64,000 nt of DNA from DATGMS01 sp040905145. Lineage in GTDB: Bacteria; Bacteroidota; Bacteroidia; Cytophagales; Cyclobacteriaceae. The DNA is taken from positions 3,863-67,862 of the forward strand of contig JBBDSC010000234.1 of assembly GCA_040905145.1 (NCBI GenBank). Direction: 5' to 3'. Shown here piece after piece: positions 23,705 through 32,865 of this stretch (within the stretch, counting starts at the first letter, position 1; each line of letters opens with the position of its first letter). Below the pieces are notes generated by a model. That model had not been told where the DNA came from, made no database searches, and saw only the letters and a list, made by a program, of their open reading frames with translations. The translations under genes were made by a program, and so were the position numbers.

Positions 23705-26053
23705 ATGAAACCTATATCTTTTATCCGACTGATTTTCTTTTTCACGGCCGTCCTGACCGCTACAACAGGGCTGGGACAATCCCAGGAAAATCCCTATACT
23801 ATTAAAGGCCGATTACTTGATGGGGAAACGGGCCAACCTTTGCCTTTTGCCCAGGTGGCGCTTTTTGAGCCTGGTGCAGAAGAACCAGCCTCATTTACAG
23901 ATACTAACGAAAAAGGTCAATTTATTTTAAATTCCAAAAGTGGGTCCTTTCATCTTCGGTTCATTCTTTTGGGTTATTCCCAAACTGAGCAACCTGTTGA
24001 AGTAAAAGGAAATATGGATCTTGGAGGAGTAGAACTGGAAAGTGAAAACCAAGACCTTCAGGAAGTGGTGATCCAGTCAAACAAAGTTCCCATCAGGGCT
24101 GACGTGGAAGGGATTACGATCAATCCTGAACAGAATCTTTCCAATATCGGGGGTACACTTTTGGACATTTTGAGAAATACGCCATCTATCAGTGTTTCCG
24201 AAGATGGCTCCATCTCACTCCGGGGTAGTTCTGGAACCAATATATTGATCAACGGCAGAAACTCTTCTTTAACTCAGAACCTGGATCAACTGCCGGCAAG
24301 TGCGGTAGAACAAATCAAGGTCATCAATAACCCCAATGCCCGATTTGACGCTGAAGCTGCAGGTGGTGTCATTGATATTATCCTGAAAAGAGGGGAAGAT
24401 TTAGGGACCAATGGTGGAGCAGAATTTACTTATGGTACCAGGGGAAGGATGAACACAGGGATAAGACTTAACCATAGAACAACCCGGTATAATGTCTATG
24501 GGGGATATAATTTTAGAAGATGGCAAAATGTAGGCGAAAGAAATTCAGTGAGGGAGATTTTTGAAGACAATGAAACCCTTGAACAGAATACCGATAGCGA
24601 AAGTGAAAATCTTGGACATACCTTCAATTATGGTGGTGAATATTATTTAGGTAAAAACATCATCAGTTATGAAGGGGTTTTAAGCACGAGTGATGACAGC
24701 CAGATCAACACCTTGTTTTCAGAATTAAAGGACAAAACCACAGGAGATTTGATTTTGGATTATGTCAGGAGAAACCATGAAACAGAGGCAGATGATGGAA
24801 TGGACAATGCGTTGATATATGAAAGAACATTTGATGATCCTGACCGGCAGTTCAGGTTTACAGCCAGCAATTCTTACAGAAACCAATACAAGATTCAAAA
24901 TATTGATATCTTCAGAAATACCCTTAATCCAATTCCGGAAAATCTGGATGGCCGCGAACAGGCTTTCACAGATGAGAAAAGATACATTTCTGTTTTCCAA
25001 GTAGATTATATCCATCCATTAGATGAAAAGTCCAAGTTTGAAACAGGTTTAAAATCCAACATCAGAAAGTTTGACAACGATTATATATACTCCAGGTTTG
25101 AAGAGACTGCACAGGATTTTGTGGAAGATCCAGCCATCAGCAACCGGTTTATATATAAAGACCAGATCCATGCGGGTTATTTTATTTATTCCAGAACCTC
25201 CCCAAAATTTGACTATACAGTAGGATTAAGGGGAGAATATACCTTAGTCGATACTTATCTGGCGAATACAGATGAAAGCAATGTCCAAAAGTATGTTGAC
25301 TTTTTCCCAAGCTTTCAGTCCTTGTATAAATTTAATGAGGTGCATGGCCTAAAACTTACTTACAGCCGAAGAATAGACCGTCCCACATCTTGGAGACTTA
25401 ATCCATTCCCGGATATTACAGATTCGCTGAACGTGAGAAGAGGAAACCCGAACCTTCAACCGGAAATGATTCATTCCCTGGAATTCGGCCATTTGGCGAA
25501 TTCTGATAAATCAAGCTTTACCACCAACCTTTTCTATCGTCATGTATCCGGCCAGCTGGATTTCATTACCACCATAGAAGATGGCATCTCCTATTCCCAA
25601 CCGGATAACCTGAATACCGCAGAATCTTATGGTATTGAATTTATTGGTCTTAGCGAAATCTCCCCTTGGTGGACGCTCAGTGGGGGACTGACAATGTTCC
25701 AGATCCGGGTGGATGGATCCAATATCGGTGAAGAATTTGTCAACAGCGGCTTTGCCTGGGATACCAAAATCACCAGTGATTTCAAGCTTCCTTGGAATTT
25801 CAACTTTCAGTTGGTAGGAGACTATGAATCCGCAGAAGTAGAAGCGCAGGGACGGGACCTCTCGCAATATTCCCTGGATGCCAGTATTCAGAAAAGTTTC
25901 CTCAATAAAAAAGGAAATGTTTCGGTCAGTCTAAGAGACGTTTTCGACACCAGAAGATTTGCAGGAAATAGCCTCACCAACAGTTTTTCTCAGACATTTT
26001 ACGCCAAAAGGGAAACACGGATTCTGATGATGAGCGCTAGATATAGCTTCTAG
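23705..26053 (+). CDS. TonB-dependent-receptor-type outer membrane protein (OMP_b-brl_3)
   Basis: 782 residues. Signal peptide (ending LGQS, about 25), a CarboxypepD_reg-like domain (YTIKGRLLDGETGQPLPFAQ) at about 30-115, a plug (EVVIQSNKVPIRADVEGITI, LDILRNTPSISVSEDGSISL, INGRNSSL) at about 118-230 and a large barrel ending in MMSARYSF. This is the outer-membrane beta-barrel family often encoded beside a two-component system in Bacteroidota, and usually linked to uptake of metals, siderophores or peptides. No SusD partner is present. Regulation by the upstream kinase/regulator pair is inferred from adjacency. Confidence 0.92.
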   Translation: MKPISFIRLIFFFTAVLTATTGLGQSQENPYTIKGRLLDGETGQPLPFAQVALFEPGAEEPASFTDTNEKGQFILNSKSGSFHLRFILLGYSQTEQPVEVKGNMDLGGVELESENQDLQEVVIQSNKVPIRADVEGITINPEQNLSNIGGTLLDILRNTPSISVSEDGSISLRGSSGTNILINGRNSSLTQNLDQLPASAVEQIKVINNPNARFDAEAAGGVIDIILKRGEDLGTNGGAEFTYGTRGRMNTGIRLNHRTTRYNVYGGYNFRRWQNVGERNSVREIFEDNETLEQNTDSESENLGHTFNYGGEYYLGKNIISYEGVLSTSDDSQINTLFSELKDKTTGDLILDYVRRNHETEADDGMDNALIYERTFDDPDRQFRFTASNSYRNQYKIQNIDIFRNTLNPIPENLDGREQAFTDEKRYISVFQVDYIHPLDEKSKFETGLKSNIRKFDNDYIYSRFEETAQDFVEDPAISNRFIYKDQIHAGYFIYSRTSPKFDYTVGLRGEYTLVDTYLANTDESNVQKYVDFFPSFQSLYKFNEVHGLKLTYSRRIDRPTSWRLNPFPDITDSLNVRRGNPNLQPEMIHSLEFGHLANSDKSSFTTNLFYRHVSGQLDFITTIEDGISYSQPDNLNTAESYGIEFIGLSEISPWWTLSGGLTMFQIRVDGSNIGEEFVNSGFAWDTKITSDFKLPWNFNFQLVGDYESAEVEAQGRDLSQYSLDASIQKSFLNKKGNVSVSLRDVFDTRRFAGNSLTNSFSQTFYAKRETRILMMSARYSF

Positions 26054-26307
26054 CATACCCTTTACCTCTGGTGTGTTTCGAAAATTGCCTTGGATTAACT
26101 CCGGGCCCTTTGTTGCATGTCAAATTTTATGACAAGGTTTGCGGAGGATGATATCACCCTTATCAAGAGATCATTATTAAAACGATAAATAATTCTAACA
26201 GAAACAAATGGTTCCATTGTTTGCCCTTCGCATGTAAATGGCATTGTGGGCATAAAACCAACCGTAGGTTTAGTAAGCCGCTCCGGAATTTTTGCAATTC
26301 GGTTTTT

Positions 26308-27678
26308 TTATTTGGATGTCAGATCCTTTTCCGTGAGTTGATGCGTAACCCGCACCTCACCTCGATGGTCGATGATCTTTAAGGTGACCATCCGGCTTCC
26401 GTTATCTCCGGAAAACTCCAGAAGCCCGAAATTGTAATCCTGAATGTCATTAATAATGGGTCCGTCAAACCGCCTGTTGTGACCGCTTACCTGTCTGTTC
26501 CGCCTATATTGATGATCATCGGCTTCCACTGGATGAACGCCTGCATTTGAACTGATCAATTCGTAGAGCGGGTAACCTTCATCTGAGAAATCAACCCGGC
26601 TAAGCGAGCCAACATGCCAGTCTCCGGAAATAAAAAATACCCCATCAATGCCCTCAGAAAACATCCAATTGAAAAAGTCCTCGCGCTCGGTGCCAAAATT
26701 TGCCCAATACTCCCCCGTACCCTTCCGGTCAATGGTCGTGGTGTGCCCGTTGACAATCACCTTAAAAGTAGCCGTGCTTGCTTTTAGATTTTCTTTAAGC
26801 CAGGCAAGTTGTCCTGATCCCAGCATCGTCGTCCGATCGGGTGCTTCATTTGGATCCCGGTGGTAGCGGTCATCGAGCATGAAGAACTCAACATCTGCAA
26901 TCTTGAAGGAATGAAAAATACCTGGTGTCCCAGGGGTGCCAGCCGATGGGTTTGGCCAATATTTTTTAAAGATGTCCAGCGTCAGTTCCCGCCACTGAAA
27001 GGTCCTATCAGAATTGTTTGGTCCAAAGTCATGATCGTCCCAAATAGCATAAGTCGGTGTGGTAGCCAGCACCGTTCGGAGACCTGGAACATCCCGGAGA
27101 TAACGGTGATACCGGGCCATTGCATAATTGACAGTGCTCTCAGGGGCTTCATAAGCACCTGACCGCATAGGCATATAGTTATTGTCTCCGATTAGCAGAA
27201 ACGCATCGGGATCGGAAATTGCAACCTGTGTCCAAATAGGTTGGAGAGGCACCTGAATCGGGTTAATACAGGAGCCAAATGCCACTTTGAAATCAGCAGC
27301 AGATTCTGGAGCTGGCATTAGTTGAAAAGATTGGATTGATTGCGGCCGGATTGCCTGCCTGTCAATCTCCAGTTCATAATGGAGTAGCCCCCTGGCCGGC
27401 AGGTTTTCCAATATCACGGTACCTACATGCGGGGCTTCCTCACTGGTTCCCCCTTGTGCAACCCCTTTAAAAATTGGAGTGGAACCTGATTCAACCCAAT
27501 AATGCACTTTCACCTCGGCAGGTTTGTTGGTTTCAACCCAGATATTGGCCAGGGAAGAAGTCGTATGACCGACCATCGGGCCACTCAACAGATGGCCCGG
27601 TAACTGCAAGCTGTTTTCCTGTCCAAATATATTGGAAGAAAGCAATATTCCTAAAGTAAGGCTGATAAGAAATTTCAT
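26308..27678 (-). CDS. PhoD-like alkaline phosphatase
   Basis: 456 residues. Signal peptide (MKFLISLTLGILLSSNIFGQ). An N-terminal Fn3-like PhoD_N part (SGPMVGHTTSSLANIWVETN) is followed by the metallophosphoesterase core: VAFGSCINP, LLIGDNNYMP, YAIWDDHDFGPNNSD, VIVNGHTT and FFISGDWHVGSLSRVD, which together supply the metal ligands. Secreted phosphodiesterase/monoesterase for organic phosphate. It stands alone on the minus strand. A mutilated partial copy of it lies at 34309-34413. Confidence 0.93.
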   Translation of the reverse strand: MKFLISLTLGILLSSNIFGQENSLQLPGHLLSGPMVGHTTSSLANIWVETNKPAEVKVHYWVESGSTPIFKGVAQGGTSEEAPHVGTVILENLPARGLLHYELEIDRQAIRPQSIQSFQLMPAPESAADFKVAFGSCINPIQVPLQPIWTQVAISDPDAFLLIGDNNYMPMRSGAYEAPESTVNYAMARYHRYLRDVPGLRTVLATTPTYAIWDDHDFGPNNSDRTFQWRELTLDIFKKYWPNPSAGTPGTPGIFHSFKIADVEFFMLDDRYHRDPNEAPDRTTMLGSGQLAWLKENLKASTATFKVIVNGHTTTIDRKGTGEYWANFGTEREDFFNWMFSEGIDGVFFISGDWHVGSLSRVDFSDEGYPLYELISSNAGVHPVEADDHQYRRNRQVSGHNRRFDGPIINDIQDYNFGLLEFSGDNGSRMVTLKIIDHRGEVRVTHQLTEKDLTSK

Positions 27679-27870
27679 GTTATGCTGGTTGGTTCCCGGT
27701 TATAATTTGAATAAGCTGTATTTACAGTCCTGAAATAATGTACCTGAAAGTATAAAATATATTTGAATTATACAATTCCTTCAGTTAAATGAAACGGTTG
27801 CAGACTGGAATATAACCGCTCCGGAATATATGGAATGCAGACTTATTCTTCCTTATTTGGGCACCGCCAT

Positions 27871-27903
27871 TCCGGCATAAGTTTGCCGGAGAATTTTATT
27901 TTG
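27871..27903 (+). terminator. Stem-loop, possible terminator
   Basis: TCCGGCA at 27871-27877 pairs perfectly with TGCCGGA at 27884-27890, followed by a T-rich stretch. Position between remnants makes it uncertain which gene it served. Confidence 0.45.
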
Positions 27904-27905
27904 AT

Positions 27906-28012
27906 GGATCCGCAAAAAATATGGAACAAACTTCACAGGCTACGACTGGGGAGATTTTCGATGTAGTGGGAAATATGCCCACCCGTCCCGGAGGGTTGGA
28001 AGGATGGAATGG
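27906..28012 (+). pseudogene. TonB-family protein remnant
   Basis: The plus strand reads GSAKNMEQTSQATTGEIF then DVVGNMPTRPGGLEGWNG. The block I-F-x-V-V-x-x-M-P-x-x-P-G-G-x-x-x-W/L is the start of the TonB C-terminal domain in Bacteroidota energy transducers and BlaR1-like proteins. After GWNG the homology stops exactly where the minus-strand oligopeptidase remnant begins, so the two broken genes meet head to head in opposite orientation. No start codon or downstream strands remain. Confidence 0.6.
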
Positions 28013-28396
28013 CACGGACATGTCTGTCTGCTTGATACGGCCTTTCAGCTCTTCAAATAGCGTGTTTTCAAAAGTTTCAGTGTGCGACATCATTTTTTCC
28101 CTGTATTCATTTTCGGCATTGAGGTAGGCAACGACATTGGTCGTTTGTTCGTCCGGGGTGGCAGCTACCTTTTGCTTATCGCTGAGTTTCATCCAGTAGT
28201 AATTGTCCGTGCGGGTGTCGTTATGGATGATAAGCTGTTCCGGAATGGCCTCAGCCTTTGGCGGTGCTATATCTGTTTTGGTCAGAAGAAGACTTTGTTT
28301 GTAGGCTAGGGTATTTACTTCATTGTGTTTTGTTTCGCATGCTATAATGCTTACCATAAGACAACACAATAGGATGAAATTTTGAAATTGGCACAT
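28000..28396 (-). pseudogene. Oligopeptidase B (S9) N-terminal remnant
   Basis: From the ATG at 28394-28396: a lipoprotein-type signal (LLCCLMVSIIAC), then PPKAEAIPEQLIIHNDTRTD, NYYWMKLSDK, VVAYLNAENEYREKMMSHTE and LFEELKGRIKQTDMSVPF. This is the start of the beta-propeller of S9A oligopeptidase B, which continues YYYYTR in intact members. Here homology stops at about 28006 and the frame runs into TonB-derived DNA on the antisense strand until a stop at 27896. The peptidase domain is absent. A family-typical lipidated, exported version; dead copy. Confidence 0.8.
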
Positions 28397-28693
28397 GTCC
28401 TTCTGCTTGTTAGTTGTTTTAAAAAACTTTAAGGGATCCGAATTTGAATAATCCACTATAAATAAATATACGGTTATTTTTCAAATAAGGAGGGGAATGA
28501 ACCATTAAAAGGTAAAGTTGGAGAATAATGGGGATGGAGAGGCCAAAATGCCCACTTGGTAGATCAAGTCGCCGACTTGATCAATGGGTTTGAGGTCAGG
28601 GGAAATCTTTCCCTCAGAATCATCTGATCTCGCTATTTTAAGACAGTCCTGCCTAGATTTAATTGCAGGGTCCTTCAGGGCAGTGAAAAGCAT

Positions 28694-28934
28694 TTAGTGT
28701 CTGAATACCGCTATCCCATGGTCAATCCGTTTTTTAAATACATCGACCTCTTCGAACCCCTCGATTTCCATGGCTCCAAAAAAATGCCCGATTCCTTTCC
28801 CTACACTTGTTTCCGGAGTCTCTTCCCATAAAGCAAATGGTGGAGCAAAAGGTCCCCAGTTAGCCCCACTGAGCACACTGCACAAGATGTCCACCATAGC
28901 GGAAAGACAATATCCTTTATGGCCACCCATTTTT
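28694..28934 (-). pseudogene. Ldh family (malate/lactate/ureidoglycolate dehydrogenase) C-terminal remnant
   Basis: The minus strand reads MGGHKGYCLSAMVDILCSVL then SGANWGPFAPPF and SVGKGIGHFFGAMEIEGF, ending AVFRH. GGHKGYGLALMVDILxGVLSG and KGIGHFFxAxxIxxF are the C-terminal blocks of the type-2 malate/L-lactate dehydrogenase family. The N-terminal two thirds with the NAD site are missing; homology begins right at the stop codon of the YciI gene upstream, so a deletion joined the two. The remaining stretch is in one frame to a natural stop at 28694. Confidence 0.82.
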
Positions 28935-29211
28935 ATATTTCCCCTATTACCACCGTCCATTCCCGCACTTCCCATGAGGCTATAACGCCCTTTTGAACGT
29001 ATGGGTCTTTGAGGGCAAAATTTTCGACAACCGCTTTATCCTGACATTTGAAAATCAGAACGGCTTTGTCCGCCGGATCAGCCAAAGCTCCGCCCATCAG
29101 CAAGAGACCTTTTTCGTGATACTCTTTTGCCAGGGCAAGATGGAGGTTTCTTAAAGACGCCCGCCGTTCGATATAATCATCACCTGTTGCATAAGTAAGA
29201 ATAAAATACAT
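28933..29211 (-). CDS. YciI family protein
   Basis: 92 residues, normal length. MYFILTYATGDDYIERRASL, LHLALAKEYHEKGLLLMGGA, LIFKCQDKAVVENFALKDPY and VIASWEVREWTVVIG cover the whole YciI (dimeric alpha-beta barrel) family including the conserved H and DPY motif. Function in bacteria is poorly defined; related proteins bind small aromatic molecules. It looks intact although a dehydrogenase remnant abuts its 3' end. Confidence 0.85.
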   Translation of the reverse strand: MYFILTYATGDDYIERRASLRNLHLALAKEYHEKGLLLMGGALADPADKAVLIFKCQDKAVVENFALKDPYVQKGVIASWEVREWTVVIGEI

Positions 29212-29466
29212 GCCTTGAAATTAAGCATTGCCAGCATAAAATCCCCTATTCATTAATTAATATTAACCCTGATTAGGGAGGCGGTGAGGGAGTATTATGA
29301 ATTGTAAACCAATTTTAACCGAATTTTTAGTAATATTATGTGCTGATGAATTTCGGATATGGCAGGGGTATCCAACACCTATTGAAATGGCTGATTCTGA
29401 TAGGGTCACGTGATAGATGTTTTAGCCATCAATTAAATTGATCAAAATACAAATGGAGGAATTGAT

Positions 29467-31026
29467 ATGAATAAAATAATTTTCAGTTTATTATTTGTCC
29501 AGCTATTCGCTGTTGAGGTTGGATTTAGCCAACCAACAAAAGAGCTTCCACGCATTGCCATTGCAGGATTAGCCATAGAATCAAGTACATTTTCGCCGGC
29601 ACTTACCCATGAAGAAGCCTTTCATGCCAAAACGGGTGATGAAATTTATTCATCCTATCCCTTTTTATCTCCTGATTCGCCGAACCGGAGACGGGCGGAT
29701 TGGATTCCGACATTAAGGGGCCATGCGCTACCCGGAGGTATTGTTACCAGGGAAGCATACGAATCATTGGTAACGAAAACACTTGATTTGCTTAAAAAGA
29801 ACGGTCCCTATGATGGCCTCTTTTTTGATATCCATGGAGCCATGAGTGTGGTAGGCCTTGATGACCCGGAAGGTGATTTTATCGTCAGGATCCGTGAGGT
29901 AATTGGTAAGAAAACCATTATTTCAACCTCAATGGATTTACATGGCAATGTTTCGTGGCGGTTGGCACAAAATACAGATCTGATCACCTGTTACAGGATG
30001 GCACCGCATGAAGATGCTTTGGAATCGAAAAAACGGGCAGTGGATAATCTGTTGTCCAGAATAGAAAGTGGCAAAGGGAAACCTGCCTACAAGGCCTGGA
30101 TTCCTGTTCCTATATTGCTGCCCGGGGAAAAGACAAGTACAAGAACAGAGCCGGGAAAGAGTTTATATGCCAAGGTAGCCCCGGCTGCTAATCAACAAGG
30201 CATTGTCGATGCTGCGATCTGGGTTGGATATGCATGGGCCGACGAACCCCGCAATCATGCCGTAGTAATGGTTACTGGAGATGATAAAGAAAAAGTAACC
30301 AATACAGCAGAGAAACTGGCCAATAGCTTTTGGGAAGTGAGATCAGAATTTGAATTTATTGCCCCCACCGCGTCTCTTAGGGAAAGCCTGGATAAGGCCG
30401 TTGCCAGCAACAAGCATCCTTTTATTATCAGCGATATGGGGGATAATCCTACTGCTGGGGGAGCGGGTGATGTAACCTGGACATTGAAAGAAATCCTCGC
30501 ACGTCCTGAATTTAAACCAGAAAATGGACCTACTCTTATTTATGCCTCAATACCAGGGCCGGAATTGGTGAAAGAGGCCATTGAAGCCGGTGTGGGCGGA
30601 AAAGTTAGCGCCTATGCTGGTGCGGCCGTTGATGATCGTTTTGCTCCTCCTTTATTGTTATCAGGAACAGTAGAAGCCATAGAGCATGGGGATCGGCATG
30701 CTGAAACTGAAGTCGTTGTGAAGATTGGAAGTGTTTCGGTTATTGTGACAAAGAAGCGCAAGCCCTATCACAGGGAAAATGATTTTTCAAGATTGGGTCT
30801 GAATCCTCGGGAAACAGATATTGTCGTGGTAAAAATCGGTTATTTGGTACCGGAGCTTTATGACATGAGGGCAGACTGGATCATGGCGCTGACGCCCGGA
30901 GGTGTAGACCAGGATTTGGAGCGTCTTAATTTCGAGAGAATCAACAGGCCAATGTTCCCTTTCGACAAGGAGATGAAGGATCCTGATCTTAAAGCTAGAT
31001 TGGTGCCGTTATCCGATGAAATTTAA
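29467..31026 (+). CDS. M81 family metallopeptidase (MlrC-like)
   Basis: 519 residues with a signal peptide ending GFSQ (about 22). Motifs of the M81/DUF1485 family: GLAIESSTFSPALT at the start, GLFFDIHGAMSVVG, TSMDLHGNVSW, CYRMAPHEDALES and DMGDNPTAGGAGDVTW, which hold the zinc ligands in MlrC, the microcystinase C peptidase. Most members have unknown amide substrates. It begins a new plus-strand unit and faces the converging SDR-denD-gntP operon. Export to the periplasm is unusual only in that many family members are cytosolic. Confidence 0.9.
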   Translation: MNKIIFSLLFVQLFAVEVGFSQPTKELPRIAIAGLAIESSTFSPALTHEEAFHAKTGDEIYSSYPFLSPDSPNRRRADWIPTLRGHALPGGIVTREAYESLVTKTLDLLKKNGPYDGLFFDIHGAMSVVGLDDPEGDFIVRIREVIGKKTIISTSMDLHGNVSWRLAQNTDLITCYRMAPHEDALESKKRAVDNLLSRIESGKGKPAYKAWIPVPILLPGEKTSTRTEPGKSLYAKVAPAANQQGIVDAAIWVGYAWADEPRNHAVVMVTGDDKEKVTNTAEKLANSFWEVRSEFEFIAPTASLRESLDKAVASNKHPFIISDMGDNPTAGGAGDVTWTLKEILARPEFKPENGPTLIYASIPGPELVKEAIEAGVGGKVSAYAGAAVDDRFAPPLLLSGTVEAIEHGDRHAETEVVVKIGSVSVIVTKKRKPYHRENDFSRLGLNPRETDIVVVKIGYLVPELYDMRADWIMALTPGGVDQDLERLNFERINRPMFPFDKEMKDPDLKARLVPLSDEI

Positions 31027-31093
31027 TTATCGAAAATCCATCATGTATTGAGTTATTGGATTCAACAATAACTACTCATCATGCGACCTCATT

Positions 31094-31846
31094 TTAACCT
31101 CTTCCCATATAAGGCATTTGATTGGCCATAATAGTCAGAAATGGAACATTGGTATCGGGTGGTAAACTGGCCATATATACTACAGCGCGGCCTACATCCT
31201 TTAGATTCATAGTAGGTTCAATTTTATGGGTGCCATCAGCCTGAAGTACTCCTTCTTCGAATTTCTTAGTCATTGCGCTGCTGGCATTTCCGATATCTAT
31301 TTGCCCACAGGCGATATTGAATTCACGACCGTCCAATGAGGTGGATTTGGTCAAACCGGTTATTGCATGTTTGCCCGCCGTATAGGGTGCGGAATGGGGA
31401 CGGGGCACATGGGCAGAAATGGAACCGTTATTGATGATACGTCCACCTATTGGATCTTGATGTTTCATAATTTTGAACGCCTCCTGGGTACACAAAAAGG
31501 CTCCGGTCAAATTAGTATCAATTACCCTTTGCCATTCCTCCAGCGTTAGCTCTTCAAGTGGTTTTGCCGGAGCACTTATACCCGCATTGTTGATAAGTAA
31601 ATCCAAGCGACCAAAGGTTTTCAAAGTTTGGCTAAAAAGATTTTTTACACTTTGAGGAATGTTAATGTCCGTAGGGACGACCAGGGTCCGGTTACCATCA
31701 CATGCGTTAGCCGTTTCGATAAGTTGCTTTTCCCGCCTGCCGGCAAGAACTATGGACCATCCATCATGATAAAGCGCTATCGCCACTGCCCTCCCAACAC
31801 CGGAACCCGCTCCGGTTACTATTGCAATTTTATGGTTTTGACTCAT
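31094..31846 (-). CDS. SDR family NAD(P)-dependent oxidoreductase
   Basis: 250 residues from the ATG at 31844-31846; the longer frame begins with a TTG and is not needed. TGAGSGVGRAVA (nucleotide-binding glycine motif), NNAGIS, the catalytic serine in NNGSISAH and YTAGKHA (Y-x-x-x-K) are all present. Near the end VPFLTIMANQMPYMGRG is typical of a group that acts on sugar acids. Third gene of the gntP-denD-SDR operon (13 bp after denD), so it probably oxidises or reduces a sugar acid taken up by the permease. Confidence 0.9.
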   Translation of the reverse strand: MSQNHKIAIVTGAGSGVGRAVAIALYHDGWSIVLAGRREKQLIETANACDGNRTLVVPTDINIPQSVKNLFSQTLKTFGRLDLLINNAGISAPAKPLEELTLEEWQRVIDTNLTGAFLCTQEAFKIMKHQDPIGGRIINNGSISAHVPRPHSAPYTAGKHAITGLTKSTSLDGREFNIACGQIDIGNASSAMTKKFEEGVLQADGTHKIEPTMNLKDVGRAVVYMASLPPDTNVPFLTIMANQMPYMGRG

Positions 31847-31859
31847 CCTTAATACCAAT

Positions 31860-32828
31860 TTATATATTTACTATGGCTTCCTCGTCCATGTACGATCTGA
31901 TGATTTCTTCCACAGATGTATCGCTTACAAATCCCAATTTATTGGCTTTTAGCGTATCAAAATGCGGGGGCCAGGTAAGTACAATACTCTGAAGAAACGT
32001 ATCCGGTTCATAGGATATTAATTTGGTTACCTCAGAATTGGTAATTTGCTCAAGACTTTTTATCATTTCCTGAACCGAAGCAGTCAATCCCGGAAGGTTG
32101 ATGACTCTGTCGTCCCCGAGGACTTTTTCATCAATATTGGCAGCGTGAATAAAGTTTTGGATTACACGCTTTGGAGATTGAATCCAAAACGCTGTTTCGG
32201 AAGGTACCGGGTAAGAAGCACTTTTCCCATGTAAAGGTTCACGGATGATAGCGCTTAAAAATGATGAGGTAGCTGCATTTGGTTTTCCGGGTCGTACTGT
32301 AATTGTAGGCAACCTGAGACTTCTGGCATCTATAAATCCTCTTCGGCTATAATCATTCATCAGGAGTTCTACCATTGCTTTTTGGGTACCATAGGAACTG
32401 CGTGGCTTCGGGCCCGTTTCGTCAGAGATAACCTTGGAAACATCACCACCAAATACTCCGCAGGAACTGGAAAATACAATCCGGGGATGAATAGCAAGCT
32501 TTCTACATAATTCCAGTATTTGTAACGAGGCGTGGAAATTTATTTTCATCCCCACATCAAAATTTTTTTCCGCCTCTCCACTGACGATGGCCGCAAGATG
32601 GAATATCACATCTGGATGATGCTGAAGAATACCTGTAATTGCTGCTTCATCACTGAAATCCGCTTCTATGCATTCGAGTCTCGAATCCTGAAGCATGTCC
32701 TCAGGAAATGCAACATCCACCAGTGTTAAGTGAGTAAGTTTACCCTGGGTAAGACCTCCATTTTCTATCAATTCTTTAGCTAGCCTTCTACCTAAAAAGC
32801 CGCCGCCTCCTAAAATAAGTATATGCAT
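31860..32828 (-). CDS. denD: NAD-dependent epimerase, D-erythronate dehydrogenase-like
   Basis: 322 residues from the ATG at 32826-32828; the frame extends upstream into gntP and the first 29 codons are not genuine. MHILILGGGGFLGRRLAKEL is the nucleotide-binding start of the DenD group, followed by SSSCGVFGGD, the Y-x-x-x-K site YGTQKAM and RLPTITVRPGKPNAATSSFL. D-Erythronate dehydrogenase makes 2-oxo-tetronate, which OtnK/OtnC/OtnI normally process further. It lies between gntP and the SDR in one operon. The kinase and aldolase that complete the known tetronate pathway are not in this operon. Confidence 0.78.
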   Translation of the reverse strand: MHILILGGGGFLGRRLAKELIENGGLTQGKLTHLTLVDVAFPEDMLQDSRLECIEADFSDEAAITGILQHHPDVIFHLAAIVSGEAEKNFDVGMKINFHASLQILELCRKLAIHPRIVFSSSCGVFGGDVSKVISDETGPKPRSSYGTQKAMVELLMNDYSRRGFIDARSLRLPTITVRPGKPNAATSSFLSAIIREPLHGKSASYPVPSETAFWIQSPKRVIQNFIHAANIDEKVLGDDRVINLPGLTASVQEMIKSLEQITNSEVTKLISYEPDTFLQSIVLTWPPHFDTLKANKLGFVSDTSVEEIIRSYMDEEAIVNI

Positions 32829-32865
32829 AGGAATAAGTTTTAAAATTAATAATCCTTCCGACAAA

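Noticed and set aside
28505..28693. 62-codon minus-strand open frame after the Ldh remnant
   Set aside because: No signal, domain or start context; low-complexity composition.
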